From: Lentisphaeria bacterium
Lineage (GTDB): Bacteria; Verrucomicrobiota; Lentisphaeria; Oligosphaerales; Oligosphaeraceae
Length of the DNA stretch: 7,424 nucleotides
Direction of reading: 5' to 3'
Assembly: GCA_024405235.1 (NCBI GenBank)
Contig: JAKSPA010000071.1
Span: forward strand, 1-7,424
The translations under genes and the position numbers were made by a program. The notes beneath the pieces were generated by a model. The model was not told the DNA's origin, did not search any database, and was given only the letters and a program-made list of their open reading frames with translations. Positions 1 to 6,803 of this stretch are shown in pieces. Positions within the stretch are counted from its first letter, which is position 1. The number at the start of each line of letters is the position of its first letter.

Positions 1-303
1 TGTGGCGTTTTTCACAACGAGAGTAAGCGGTCCTGGCCAGAAGCGTGCGGCGAGACTGCGAATCTGCGGCGTGTCCTGCACTCCGGCCTGAATTGCCGCT
101 TCCAGATTCGGCGCGAGCATCTGCAGACGTTTCGTGGCAGGACGGTGTTTCAAATGGTAGATCTTCTCGCGGCCGTCTTCGTTGTCCCAGCGTGTCAGCA
201 AGCCGTAGACGGTCTCTGTCGGAATAGCGATGACGCCTCCCGCCAGCAGGCATTTTTTTGCGTCTTCGAGCGTTTCAGGTGATTGTTCCTGGTAGATTTT
301 CAT
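1..303 (-). CDS. tsaC: Threonylcarbamoyl-AMP synthase (TsaC/Sua5/YrdC family), 5' part only
   Basis: The frame is open from an ATG at 303-301 to the left edge, giving 101 residues with no stop; the C-terminal part is outside the window. Seen: GGVIAIPTETVYGL at residues 22-35, a lysine and arginine at 52 and 54 (KHRP), and RFWPGPLTLVV at 87-97, which together are the signature of the YrdC fold. In this family the conserved Lys and Arg belong to the nucleotide and bicarbonate binding pocket. The enzyme makes threonylcarbamoyl-AMP from threonine, bicarbonate and ATP, the first step of t6A37 formation on ANN-decoding tRNAs, in the cytoplasm. It follows mfd by 59 bases, or by 2 bases if the in-frame tail after the mfd stop is counted. 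No ATG, GTG or TTG lies in frame within the gap, and no good ribosome binding site precedes the start, so translation may depend on coupling to mfd. A short TsaC form and a longer Sua5 form with an extra C-terminal domain cannot be told apart here. The family call is secure. Confidence 0.93.
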   Translation of the reverse strand, partial: MKIYQEQSPETLEDAKKCLLAGGVIAIPTETVYGLLTRWDNEDGREKIYHLKHRPATKRLQMLAPNLEAAIQAGVQDTPQIRSLAARFWPGPLTLVVKNAT

Positions 304-305
304 GA

Positions 306-362
306 TTAGTGTGCGAATTTCGGCATCATTCGAAGCATCTCTTCAATTTCCGAAAGTTGTTT
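306..362 (-). other. In-frame continuation of mfd past its stop: probable lost C-terminal helix
   Basis: After the mfd TAA (365-363) the same frame carries 18 sense codons, translating to KQLSEIEEMLRMMPKFAH, and then a second TAA at 308-306. The peptide has the leucine, isoleucine and acidic pattern of an amphipathic helix. It sits where Mfd proteins such as the E. coli one end in a helix of similar character (about RIEWVRQFMREL). The second stop lies 2 bases before the tsaC ATG, which fits the tight packing of the other genes, whereas the 59-base gap left by the first stop is the widest in the window. A single base change in the TAA (for example from GAA, CAA or AAA) would restore the longer frame. 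Eighteen open codons alone could arise by chance; the argument rests on the residue pattern and position. Inference: remnant of the mfd coding sequence, or a readthrough extension. Confidence 0.55.
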
Positions 363-3300
363 TTAAGGATTGCGGGAGATAAGTATAGGAATGTTGTCGT
401 TGATGCGGTAGAGTCCTTTGGGAGTTTCGGCGACGAAGCGGCCTTTGGTGACGGAAAGCCGAACGAGGCCCTTTTCGCGTGCGAGGCAATCGATTTTCTG
501 CTGTAGAAGGAGATTCTGCACTGGACGTGGCAGAGGGCCGAAGCGGTCTTGGAGTTCCTTGCCGAAATTGTCTATCTCTTCAGTCGTCTTAAGGCTCTGG
601 AAGTGCCTGTACGCGCCTATGCGCGCGGATTCCTCTTCAATGTATTCGCGTGGAATCACGACTTGCGCCTTGCCTTGAACAGGCGTCAGCGAATTGCAGA
701 CCATGTCGAGTTCAAGTTCCAGATGCCGTATGACGACTTCCTGCTGTTTCTGCAGACGCGCCACAGAATCTTTCAGCAATTGGCAATATAGATCGAATCC
801 GACGGCTGCGATGTGTCCGGACTGCTCCTGTCCGAGAAGATTTCCTGCGCCGCGGATTTCAAGATCCTTCATTGCGAGTCGGAAGCCTGCGCCGAGATGC
901 GTGAATCTGCGGATTGCCGCCATTCGTTCGCGTGCATTGGAGGGCAGGGAACCCATGGGCGGCAGAAGCATGTATGCGTATGCCTGGCGGAAATAGCGGC
1001 CGACGCGACCCCTGAGCTGATAGAGCTCGGAGAGTCCGAAGCGGTCGGCGCGGTCGATTATGATCGTGTTCGCATTCGGAATGTCAATGCCGCTTTCGAT
1101 GATTGTTGTGCTGACCAGAACGTCGATTTTTCCCGCGACGAAATCCGTCATGATGCCTTCGAGGACTTCCGGATCCATCTGTCCATGACCAACGGCGAAT
1201 GTAGCCTGCGGAACGAGTTCGCGCAAGGCGTCGCATACCTTCTCTATTGTCTGCACGCGATTGTAGAGGAAAAACACCTGTCCGCCGCGTTCGATCTCGC
1301 GCGTGATTGCATTCTTGATGAGTTCCTTGTCGTAGTTTGCGACAATCGTGCTGACTGCAAGACGGTTGGTCGGCGCGGTCATGATCGTGGAGAGATTTCG
1401 GAGGCCCGACAGGCTCATGTAGAGCGTTCGCGGAATAGGCGTTGCGGTCATCGTCAGCACGTCAAGCGAGGCGCGCAACGCCTTGAGGCGCTGCTTGTGC
1501 TTTACGCCGAAACGCTGCTCTTCGTCGATGACAAGCAGTCCGAGGCGTGGAATTCTGATGTCTTTGGAGAGTAGTCTATGCGTTCCGATGATGATGTCGA
1601 CCTTGCCTTCCGCAAGGCGCTGGAGTGTCTTCTTCTGCTCGCGCGGACTCCTGAAACGGCTGAGCATTTCGACAGTGACGCCGAAATCCTGAAAGCGCGA
1701 CAGGAATGTCTGGTAGTGCTGTTGCGCAAGGACGGTTGTCGGCACGAGGACGGCCACCTGTTTGTCGTTGACCACGGCGCGGAACGACGCTCTCAGCGCG
1801 ACCTCTGTTTTGCCGTAGCCTACGTCTCCGCAAAGGAGTCTGTCCATAGGCTTTTCGTTTTCCATATCCTGAAAACATGCCTTTAGGGCTTCTTCCTGAT
1901 CGGGCGTGAGATCGAATTGGAAGGACGAGGCGAAAGAGCGCTCCAGATCCGGAACTGATTTCAGCTGGATGCCTGGGGCGGATGCGCGCATGGCTTCCAT
2001 GCGGATGAGTTCCGCTGCAAGATCCCACGCCGCGTGTTCTGCGGCGTCCTTTTTGCGTATCCATGACACGCCGCCCAATTTGGAGAGCTCTGGTTCGTGC
2101 TTGGAGCCGCCGATGTAGCGTGTCACAAGCGCAGATTGGTCAAGCGGGACGTAGAGCATGGAATCGTCGGCGAATTCCAGTTCGATTGATTCTATTTTTT
2201 CGCCGTCGCTGTCGATTACCTTCACGCCATGGAAACGGCATATTCCGTAGTTGAGATGGACTGCCAGAGAGCCCTCTTCCAATTCGAGAAATTCCTGCGG
2301 GGAGGTGTTTTCGTAGTTGTATTCGACAAGTCTGCGCCTGCGTTTGACATTCTGCCGACCGAAAAGCTCCTGGTCGCTGCGCAATGCCAATTTGCGCGAA
2401 GGGAAGAGCATTCCCATTGGCAGTTCGCATTGCTCTATCGCGATTGGCATTTTCTCAGTTTTGGAATCCTTGACGAGAAGTTCCTTCAGGCGGTCGATCT
2501 CGCCGTCGCTCGTGCAGCATGCCACCAGTTCGTAACCATCATCGTGCCACCTCTTCAGCGCGCTGGACAACTGCTGCCAATGCCACATGGCGAGCCCTTC
2601 GTTCTCCTCTCCGTCATTGATTGCGGCGAAGAGTTCCTCGCCGATTGGTGCGACATCCAGTTCGGGACGACCAAGTTGTGCATTCTGACCATTGGCCAGG
2701 ATCGGCGGTTCTTCGATTCGTGTAAGGCGTCTGAATGTCGAAACAAGCCTCTGCCAATCGTCCAGAGTATTCGATTCGTCAGAGAACATTTCCAGATGGT
2801 CTTCTATTTTGTCCGGAAGAACCAGTGCCACGGGCGTGTCCTTGTCGAAATATTCGTGGACGAACGTCGTGTCTTCTGGAGCGCTTGACATGATTGCGGC
2901 GCCTCGCGGAGTCACCTTGAATTCTGGAATCTCCGTGGTTGAACGCTGCGTCGAGGCGGAGAAGAAACGCATGGAGTCTATTTCGTCTCCCCAGAATTCC
3001 AGACGGACTGGATCCGAATAGAGCGGTGAGAATACATCGAGTATTCCGCCGCGGCGTGCGAATTCGCCTGGAATGTTCACTTCGAATTCGTTGTCGTAGT
3101 CCAGTTCCACCAGACGTTTTGCGAGTTCCTCCATGGATATTTTATCATGGACCTTCAGCGTGAAGCTCTTCTTTGCGAAAGCCTTGGGGGAGAGCGTACG
3201 CGAAAGTAGCGTCTGAGCGCTTGCGACGAATACGGCGGGATAGTGGTTCAAAGCGGCCTGGAGGGCGGCGCTTCTGCTGGCTTCGTTTTCGGGAATCCAC

Positions 3301-3566
3301 TGCTGCCGTCCGATTGCGACGTCCGGAATTGGAATGATCGGCCTTTTGTCTTCGAGAATTTCCTTGAAAAGCGCCAGGCTGTTCGAAAGCGATTCGACGG
3401 CGGAGGCGTCGCTTGCTGCGACGAGCAGGACCGAGTCTGGAGAATTTCCGAGAAGTCTAGCCAATGCCACGCCTGCAAGCGACTGTTCGTGAATGACGAT
3501 CTGCGGCGACCATTTGCCATGGTCTTCGCCCGCCCATTCCTTGAATCGTGTCTTCCAGTTGCTCAT
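363..3566 (-). CDS. mfd: Transcription-repair coupling factor Mfd (possibly shortened at the C-terminus)
   Basis: A 1067-residue SF2 DNA translocase that pushes stalled RNA polymerase off DNA lesions and recruits UvrA to start nucleotide excision repair. Order of parts seen: UvrB-like module with GEFARRGGILDVF (167-179) and EFWGDEIDS (190-198); RNA polymerase interaction domain around 431-505, starting EGSLAVHLNYGICRFHG; helicase motif I GDVGYGKTEVA (580-590); motif II DEEQRFG (681-687); motif III TATP (707-710); motif V region TIIESGIDIP (821-830); motif VI QLRGRVGR (850-857); the TRG-type segment DLEIRGAGNLLGQEQSGH (901-918); and a C-terminal domain with DRFGPLP (1007-1013). All motor residues look intact. 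An in-frame TAG four codons upstream makes this ATG the only good start; no Shine-Dalgarno is visible. The protein is about 80 residues shorter than E. coli Mfd (1148) and ends abruptly after ISRNP, apparently without the last helix. The C-terminal domain holds Mfd in an inhibited state in E. coli, so the shortened end may matter. Confidence 0.97.
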   Translation of the reverse strand: MSNWKTRFKEWAGEDHGKWSPQIVIHEQSLAGVALARLLGNSPDSVLLVAASDASAVESLSNSLALFKEILEDKRPIIPIPDVAIGRQQWIPENEASRSAALQAALNHYPAVFVASAQTLLSRTLSPKAFAKKSFTLKVHDKISMEELAKRLVELDYDNEFEVNIPGEFARRGGILDVFSPLYSDPVRLEFWGDEIDSMRFFSASTQRSTTEIPEFKVTPRGAAIMSSAPEDTTFVHEYFDKDTPVALVLPDKIEDHLEMFSDESNTLDDWQRLVSTFRRLTRIEEPPILANGQNAQLGRPELDVAPIGEELFAAINDGEENEGLAMWHWQQLSSALKRWHDDGYELVACCTSDGEIDRLKELLVKDSKTEKMPIAIEQCELPMGMLFPSRKLALRSDQELFGRQNVKRRRRLVEYNYENTSPQEFLELEEGSLAVHLNYGICRFHGVKVIDSDGEKIESIELEFADDSMLYVPLDQSALVTRYIGGSKHEPELSKLGGVSWIRKKDAAEHAAWDLAAELIRMEAMRASAPGIQLKSVPDLERSFASSFQFDLTPDQEEALKACFQDMENEKPMDRLLCGDVGYGKTEVALRASFRAVVNDKQVAVLVPTTVLAQQHYQTFLSRFQDFGVTVEMLSRFRSPREQKKTLQRLAEGKVDIIIGTHRLLSKDIRIPRLGLLVIDEEQRFGVKHKQRLKALRASLDVLTMTATPIPRTLYMSLSGLRNLSTIMTAPTNRLAVSTIVANYDKELIKNAITREIERGGQVFFLYNRVQTIEKVCDALRELVPQATFAVGHGQMDPEVLEGIMTDFVAGKIDVLVSTTIIESGIDIPNANTIIIDRADRFGLSELYQLRGRVGRYFRQAYAYMLLPPMGSLPSNARERMAAIRRFTHLGAGFRLAMKDLEIRGAGNLLGQEQSGHIAAVGFDLYCQLLKDSVARLQKQQEVVIRHLELELDMVCNSLTPVQGKAQVVIPREYIEEESARIGAYRHFQSLKTTEEIDNFGKELQDRFGPLPRPVQNLLLQQKIDCLAREKGLVRLSVTKGRFVAETPKGLYRINDNIPILISRNP

Positions 3567-3582
3567 AAAAATACGATGCTAT

Positions 3583-4143
3583 TCAATTCGCAAGCCATTT
3601 TGCCGCATCGAGCAGATCGTCGGCCGCATAGTCCGCCTGAAGATCTCCAGGACGTTTTGGACACCGAATTTGTATGGCGACAAGTCCCGCATTACGTGCG
3701 AGTTGTATATCAGCTGCCTTGTCTCCGGCCATGACGGAGCCTTGCGGAATGGCGAAATCCTTTCTTGCGGCATCGATCAGGCCTGTCAGCGGCTTGCGGC
3801 AGGCGCATTCTTCGCTTGGCGCATGCGGACAAAGATATGCTGCATCCAGTGCGACGCCGTTTTCCGCGAGAATCTGCACAAGCCGTGCGTGGACGGCAGC
3901 CAGCTGTTCCATTGTGATCAATCCGCGTCCGACGCCTGACTGATTGCTGACAAGCACCAGCCTGTAGCCTTTTTCGCGCAGGAGTTTCAAGCCTTCGGCC
4001 GCATTCGGAAGCAGTTCGACGCCGTCTGGATCGCTGAGATATGCGTGGTCCGGAATAAGCGTGTCGTCTCTGTCAAGAAAGAACACAGGATGTTCTTCCG
4101 CTTGTGGAAATACAGGCGCGAGATATTTGATAAGCGGTCGCAT
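3583..4143 (-). CDS. gmhB: HAD phosphatase of the GmhB/histidinol-phosphatase family, probably D,D-heptose 1,7-bisphosphate phosphatase
   Basis: A 186-residue cytoplasmic HAD-superfamily (DxD type) phosphatase. Seen: motif I FFLDRDDTL (21-29), with the presumed nucleophile D24 and acid/base D26; motif II in SNQSGVGRG (66-74); a zinc loop CPHAPSEECACRKP (105-118), supplying C105, H107, C113 and C115; K117 as the likely motif III lysine; and GDKAADI (140-146) as motif IV. The Cys-His-Cys-Cys loop and length are those of GmhB, which removes the C7 phosphate of D-glycero-D-manno-heptose 1,7-bisphosphate on the way to ADP-heptose for lipopolysaccharide core. The HisB N-terminal phosphatase shares this architecture, so histidinol phosphate or another sugar phosphate remains possible; no heptose or histidine gene is adjacent. 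Motif I reads DRDDT where DRDGT is usual. The gene starts 6 bases after the coaC stop, in the same frame, with the coaC TAG as its upstream boundary. An AAGGA at the end of coaC could serve as its ribosome binding site. Confidence 0.85.
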   Translation of the reverse strand: MRPLIKYLAPVFPQAEEHPVFFLDRDDTLIPDHAYLSDPDGVELLPNAAEGLKLLREKGYRLVLVSNQSGVGRGLITMEQLAAVHARLVQILAENGVALDAAYLCPHAPSEECACRKPLTGLIDAARKDFAIPQGSVMAGDKAADIQLARNAGLVAIQIRCPKRPGDLQADYAADDLLDAAKWLAN

Positions 4144-4149
4144 GTCTCT

Positions 4150-4686
4150 CTATTCCTTCATGGCTTTGAGTGCGGCGTCAAGTATGTCGGCCACTTCCGA
4201 CATGCGTCCTGCGCCTGATTCTCCGCAGGCGACGTGACCTTCGACTGGCCCAACGAAGCGAACGCCGCGCTGCTTCAGCAGACGAACGTTGTCCTGCGTG
4301 GCTGGATGCATCCACATTCGCGGGTTCATGGCAGGAGCGACGATGACAGTTCCGTCATGCGAGAGGCAGAATGTGGACAGAGCGTCGTCGGCGATGCCAT
4401 GGGCCATTTTCGCAAGAATATCCGCCGTTGCAGGAGCGATGAGAAGCACTTTCGTCTCCAACGCCAGTTCGATGTGGCGCGTTTGCCTTGTCGGAATGTC
4501 CCCGAGCGATACCGTCATTGTCGTCTTGGTTAGTTTTAGTATGGTTTGCTGGTACACTATATGCGTTGTGCTATCCGTCATGATGACGCGCACTTCCACG
4601 TCGTTTTGACGGAGTCTGCTGACCAGTTCGGCCGCCTTGTATGCCGCTATTGAGCCTGTAACGCCTAGAACGAGAATGTTTTTCAT
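4150..4686 (-). CDS. coaC: Stand-alone phosphopantothenoylcysteine decarboxylase (CoaC; N-terminal half of CoaBC/Dfp)
   Basis: A 178-residue flavoprotein of the HFCD family (homo-oligomeric flavin-containing Cys decarboxylases). It decarboxylates 4'-phosphopantothenoylcysteine to 4'-phosphopantetheine, a middle step of coenzyme A synthesis. Seen: FMN-binding GVTGSIAAYKA (8-18), the catalytic histidine H71 in HIELA, PATADILAKMAHGIADD (85-101), the substrate motif APAMNPRMW (117-125) with N121, and the flexible lid ACGESGAGRM (153-162), whose C154 is the expected active-site cysteine. The best match from memory is the first half of E. coli CoaBC (about 406 residues). The protein stops soon after the lid, and no CoaB (phosphopantothenoylcysteine synthetase) domain follows in any frame before the next gene, so this is the single-domain form found in some lineages. 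EpiD-type peptidyl-cysteine decarboxylases share the fold, but the surroundings are housekeeping genes and no lantibiotic precursor is present. The start is preceded only by a weak purine run (AAGAAAG). Confidence 0.9.
   Translation of the reverse strand: MKNILVLGVTGSIAAYKAAELVSRLRQNDVEVRVIMTDSTTHIVYQQTILKLTKTTMTVSLGDIPTRQTRHIELALETKVLLIAPATADILAKMAHGIADDALSTFCLSHDGTVIVAPAMNPRMWMHPATQDNVRLLKQRGVRFVGPVEGHVACGESGAGRMSEVADILDAALKAMKE
4154..4158 (-). promoter_or_regulatory. Likely ribosome binding site of the gmhB-like gene
   Basis: AAGGA lies 10 bases upstream of the ATG at 4143, inside the last two sense codons of coaC (AAG GAA). It is the only near-canonical Shine-Dalgarno sequence in front of a gene in this window. 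Because it sits under ribosomes finishing coaC, it suggests translational coupling. The spacing is slightly long, so confidence is moderate. Confidence 0.4.
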
Positions 4687-4706
4687 GGCTTTCTTGAGAA
4701 AAATGG

Positions 4707-5819
4707 CTATTTCGCTTCTGGATATGCTTCCAGGATCTGCTGTGCGAATTGCATGAAGGTGCCTGCTTCAAGATGTAGGCGAGCCTGTCGCGTGAGTTCC
4801 AGGAAGAAGTGCAGGTTGTGGATTGTCATGAGACGTGCGCCGAGAATTTCGTTCACGTGCAGAAGATGTCTGATGTAAGCCTTTGTGTGGTTGCGGCATG
4901 CATAGCACGTGCAGCCCTCCTGAATCGGCGTGAAATCCTCTGCATAGCGCGCCGCCTTTACTGGAATCGTGCCTGTCGGCGTGTAGGCGCTGCCGTTTCT
5001 TCCCATTCTGGTGGGAAGGACGCAATCGAACATGTCGATGCCGTTCATGATGCCGAGAATGATCTGCCTTGGGGTGCCGACGCCCATGAGATAGTGCGGC
5101 TTTGCCGGAGGAAGAACAGGTCCGCAGTAGTTCAGCACGTCAACCATCAGTTGTTCGGTTTCGCCGACGGAGACGCCGCCCACCGCAATGCCGTCGAAAT
5201 CCAGTTTCTCCAATTCGTTGACGGCACGCTCGCGGAGGTCTTGGAAAGTGCTCCCCTGGGCGATTCCGAATACGAGCTGACCTTCGGCACGTGGCTGTTC
5301 GCGGCATTGCGCCGCCCAACGCATTGTGAGATCAAGCGATTTTTCCGCCTGCTCGTGCGTGGCTGGCCACGGCGTGCATTCATCGAAGCACATTGCGATG
5401 TCCGAACCGATGATGCGCTGTATTCCCATGGATTCCTTCGGCCCCATGAAGAGAGTGCTTCCGTCCAGATGGGACTGGAATTTCACGCCGTCGGGAGTCA
5501 ATTTGCGCAGTTTCGCAAGCGAAAAGACCTGAAAACCGCCTGAATCGGTCAGAATCGCGCGGTCCCAATTCATGAATTTATGGAGACCGCCGGCCTTTGC
5601 CATCAGTTCCATGCCAGGACGGAGGTTTAGATGGTATGTGTTGCCGAGAATTATCTGCGCGCCAAGCTCATGCAGCTCTTCATTGCACATCGCCTTGACG
5701 GTTCCCTGAGTGCCGACCGGCATGAACACAGGCGTTTCCACCATGTAGTGCGCCGTATGGAGACGTCCTCTGCGCGCGCGGCATGCATCGTCTTTTTTCA
5801 GTACTTCGAAGCAGGACAT
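4707..5819 (-). CDS. tgt: tRNA-guanine(34) transglycosylase (queuine/preQ1 tRNA-ribosyltransferase)
   Basis: A 370-residue TIM-barrel enzyme that swaps guanine for preQ1 at position 34 of tRNAs with GUN anticodons (Asp, Asn, His, Tyr), leading to queuosine. Seen: ILGNTYHL (57-64); TDSGGFQ (91-97) with the base-binding aspartate D92; GIAQGS (185-190) and GGVSVGE (214-220); FDCVLPTRMGRNG (264-276), whose D265 corresponds to the catalytic nucleophile of E. coli Tgt (D264); and the zinc site C303, C305, C308 and H334, one residue offset from the E. coli set. Length is as in E. coli (375). The start lies 12 bases after the ftsY stop with no alternative start between. No Shine-Dalgarno sequence is visible. 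The usual partner queA is not in the window. All catalytic and metal residues are present, so the gene looks functional. Whether the substrate is preQ1 made by the cell or a salvaged base cannot be told from here. Confidence 0.97.
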   Translation of the reverse strand: MSCFEVLKKDDACRARRGRLHTAHYMVETPVFMPVGTQGTVKAMCNEELHELGAQIILGNTYHLNLRPGMELMAKAGGLHKFMNWDRAILTDSGGFQVFSLAKLRKLTPDGVKFQSHLDGSTLFMGPKESMGIQRIIGSDIAMCFDECTPWPATHEQAEKSLDLTMRWAAQCREQPRAEGQLVFGIAQGSTFQDLRERAVNELEKLDFDGIAVGGVSVGETEQLMVDVLNYCGPVLPPAKPHYLMGVGTPRQIILGIMNGIDMFDCVLPTRMGRNGSAYTPTGTIPVKAARYAEDFTPIQEGCTCYACRNHTKAYIRHLLHVNEILGARLMTIHNLHFFLELTRQARLHLEAGTFMQFAQQILEAYPEAK

Positions 5820-5831
5820 GGTCGTTGTGAA

Positions 5832-6758
5832 TTATTCTTCGGAGGGCTGGAAGAGCGCGTTTGTGAAATCCTGCGCGCTGAATGGCTGGAGGTCATCCAA
5901 CTGTTCGCCGAGGCCGACAAAGCGGACCGGATAGCCTAATTCCTTGCGGATGGCGACTACAACGCCGCCTTTGCCTGTGCCGTCCAGTTTCGTGAGCACT
6001 AGTCCAGTGATCGGGAAGAGCTTTCCGAATTCGCGGGCCTGCGTCAGCGCGTTGGAGCCTATCGACGCATCGACGGTCAGCCAGATTTCATGAGGCGCCT
6101 CAGGCATCGCCTTTCCGGCGATTCGCTTGACCTTTTCGAGCTCGGCCATAAGGTCGCCGCGCGTATGCTGTCTGCCAGCCGTGTCGATGATGACGTAGTC
6201 GGCCTTCTGGCTGATTCCGGATTTGATCGCATCGAATGCGACAGCAGCAGAATCGCCGCCTAGTTTGCCTTCGACGACAGGGCACGAGAGGCGCTGCGCC
6301 CAGATGCCAAGCTGCGTGGCTCCTGCGGCGCGGAAGGTGTCTCCTGCGCCGAGCACAACCTTCTTGCCCTGCGTTAGATAGTGATGCGCAAGCTTGGCGA
6401 TGGAAGTCGTCTTGCCTGCGCCGTTGACGCCGACCATGAGAATCACCGTCGGGCCGTTCTCGACGCTTTTGACGGCGGGAATCGAAGCCTCGTCAAGAAT
6501 CTCAAGAATCTTGTTCGAACACGCGGAATTGATGTCGGCGCCTGTTTCGATGAGTCCGCGCGAATAGCGGTCTTTCAGATCGTCGAGAAGCTCCTTCGTG
6601 ACGGCGGGACCAAGATCGGTTGCGATCAGCGTCTGCTCCAACTGGCGGTATGTCTCGTCGTCCCACTTCTTCACATCAGTGAAAACGCTCTGGATGCCGC
6701 GCTGGATTGCGGTGGTGGTCTTCTGGAGGCCTTTTTTGAAAAAACTGAATAGGGACAT
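5832..6758 (-). CDS. ftsY: Signal recognition particle receptor FtsY (short NG form)
   Basis: A 308-residue SRP-type GTPase that docks the SRP-ribosome complex at the inner membrane and hands nascent membrane proteins to the Sec translocon. Seen: an N-terminal amphipathic start (MSLFSFFKKGLQK) typical of the membrane-targeting helix just before the N domain; a helical N domain to about 100; G1 GVNGAGKTT (110-118); GDTFRAAG (139-146); G3 DTAGR (192-196); G4 TKLDGTGKGG (256-265); and the closing GLGEQLDDLQPF (282-293). The acidic A domain of E. coli FtsY (497 residues) is absent, as in many bacteria. The segment usually close to DATTGQNAL reads DASIGSNAL (230-238). The ATG is the only start candidate: the frame from the nusB TAG to it contains no ATG, GTG or TTG. 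It lies 45 bases after nusB, with no clear Shine-Dalgarno sequence. The partner Ffh is not in the window. Ffh itself is excluded because no M domain follows. Confidence 0.97.
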   Translation of the reverse strand: MSLFSFFKKGLQKTTTAIQRGIQSVFTDVKKWDDETYRQLEQTLIATDLGPAVTKELLDDLKDRYSRGLIETGADINSACSNKILEILDEASIPAVKSVENGPTVILMVGVNGAGKTTSIAKLAHHYLTQGKKVVLGAGDTFRAAGATQLGIWAQRLSCPVVEGKLGGDSAAVAFDAIKSGISQKADYVIIDTAGRQHTRGDLMAELEKVKRIAGKAMPEAPHEIWLTVDASIGSNALTQAREFGKLFPITGLVLTKLDGTGKGGVVVAIRKELGYPVRFVGLGEQLDDLQPFSAQDFTNALFQPSEE

Positions 6759-6803
6759 TGCGTGTAATGAAAACTGTTGTCTTGTTTCGTCGCGACACGA
6801 AGA

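Noticed and set aside
306..338. Ten-codon mini-ORF from the ATG at 338 (MLRMMPKFAH) as a leader peptide for tsaC
   Set aside because: It is in the mfd frame and forms the end of the probable lost mfd tail; no ribosome binding site at suitable spacing or attenuator hairpin supports a leader.
318..355. Inverted repeat TTTCGG and CCGAAA with a 26-base spacer between mfd and tsaC
   Set aside because: Six pairs over a long loop, no U run, and the region is better explained as former mfd coding sequence.
813..1574. Plus-strand open frame of 253 codons opposite mfd
   Set aside because: It lies wholly antisense to the well-supported helicase part of mfd, its translation shows no recognisable motif, and it is explained by the codon bias of the real gene.
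4150..4709. Reassigned TAG codon, since nusB, tgt and coaC all end in TAG
   Set aside because: Each protein ends where its family normally ends, and reading through would fuse unrelated enzymes, so TAG acts as a normal stop.
4809..5543. Plus-strand open frame of 244 codons opposite tgt
   Set aside because: It is antisense to conserved tgt sequence, with no family resemblance and no independent upstream signals.
6786..6801. Small inverted repeat (TTCGT and ACGAA, loop of 6) with a GTCGCGAC palindrome in the nusB-ftsY gap
   Set aside because: The stem is only 5 pairs and no run of U follows on the minus strand, so it is not a credible terminator; a palindrome this short can be chance.
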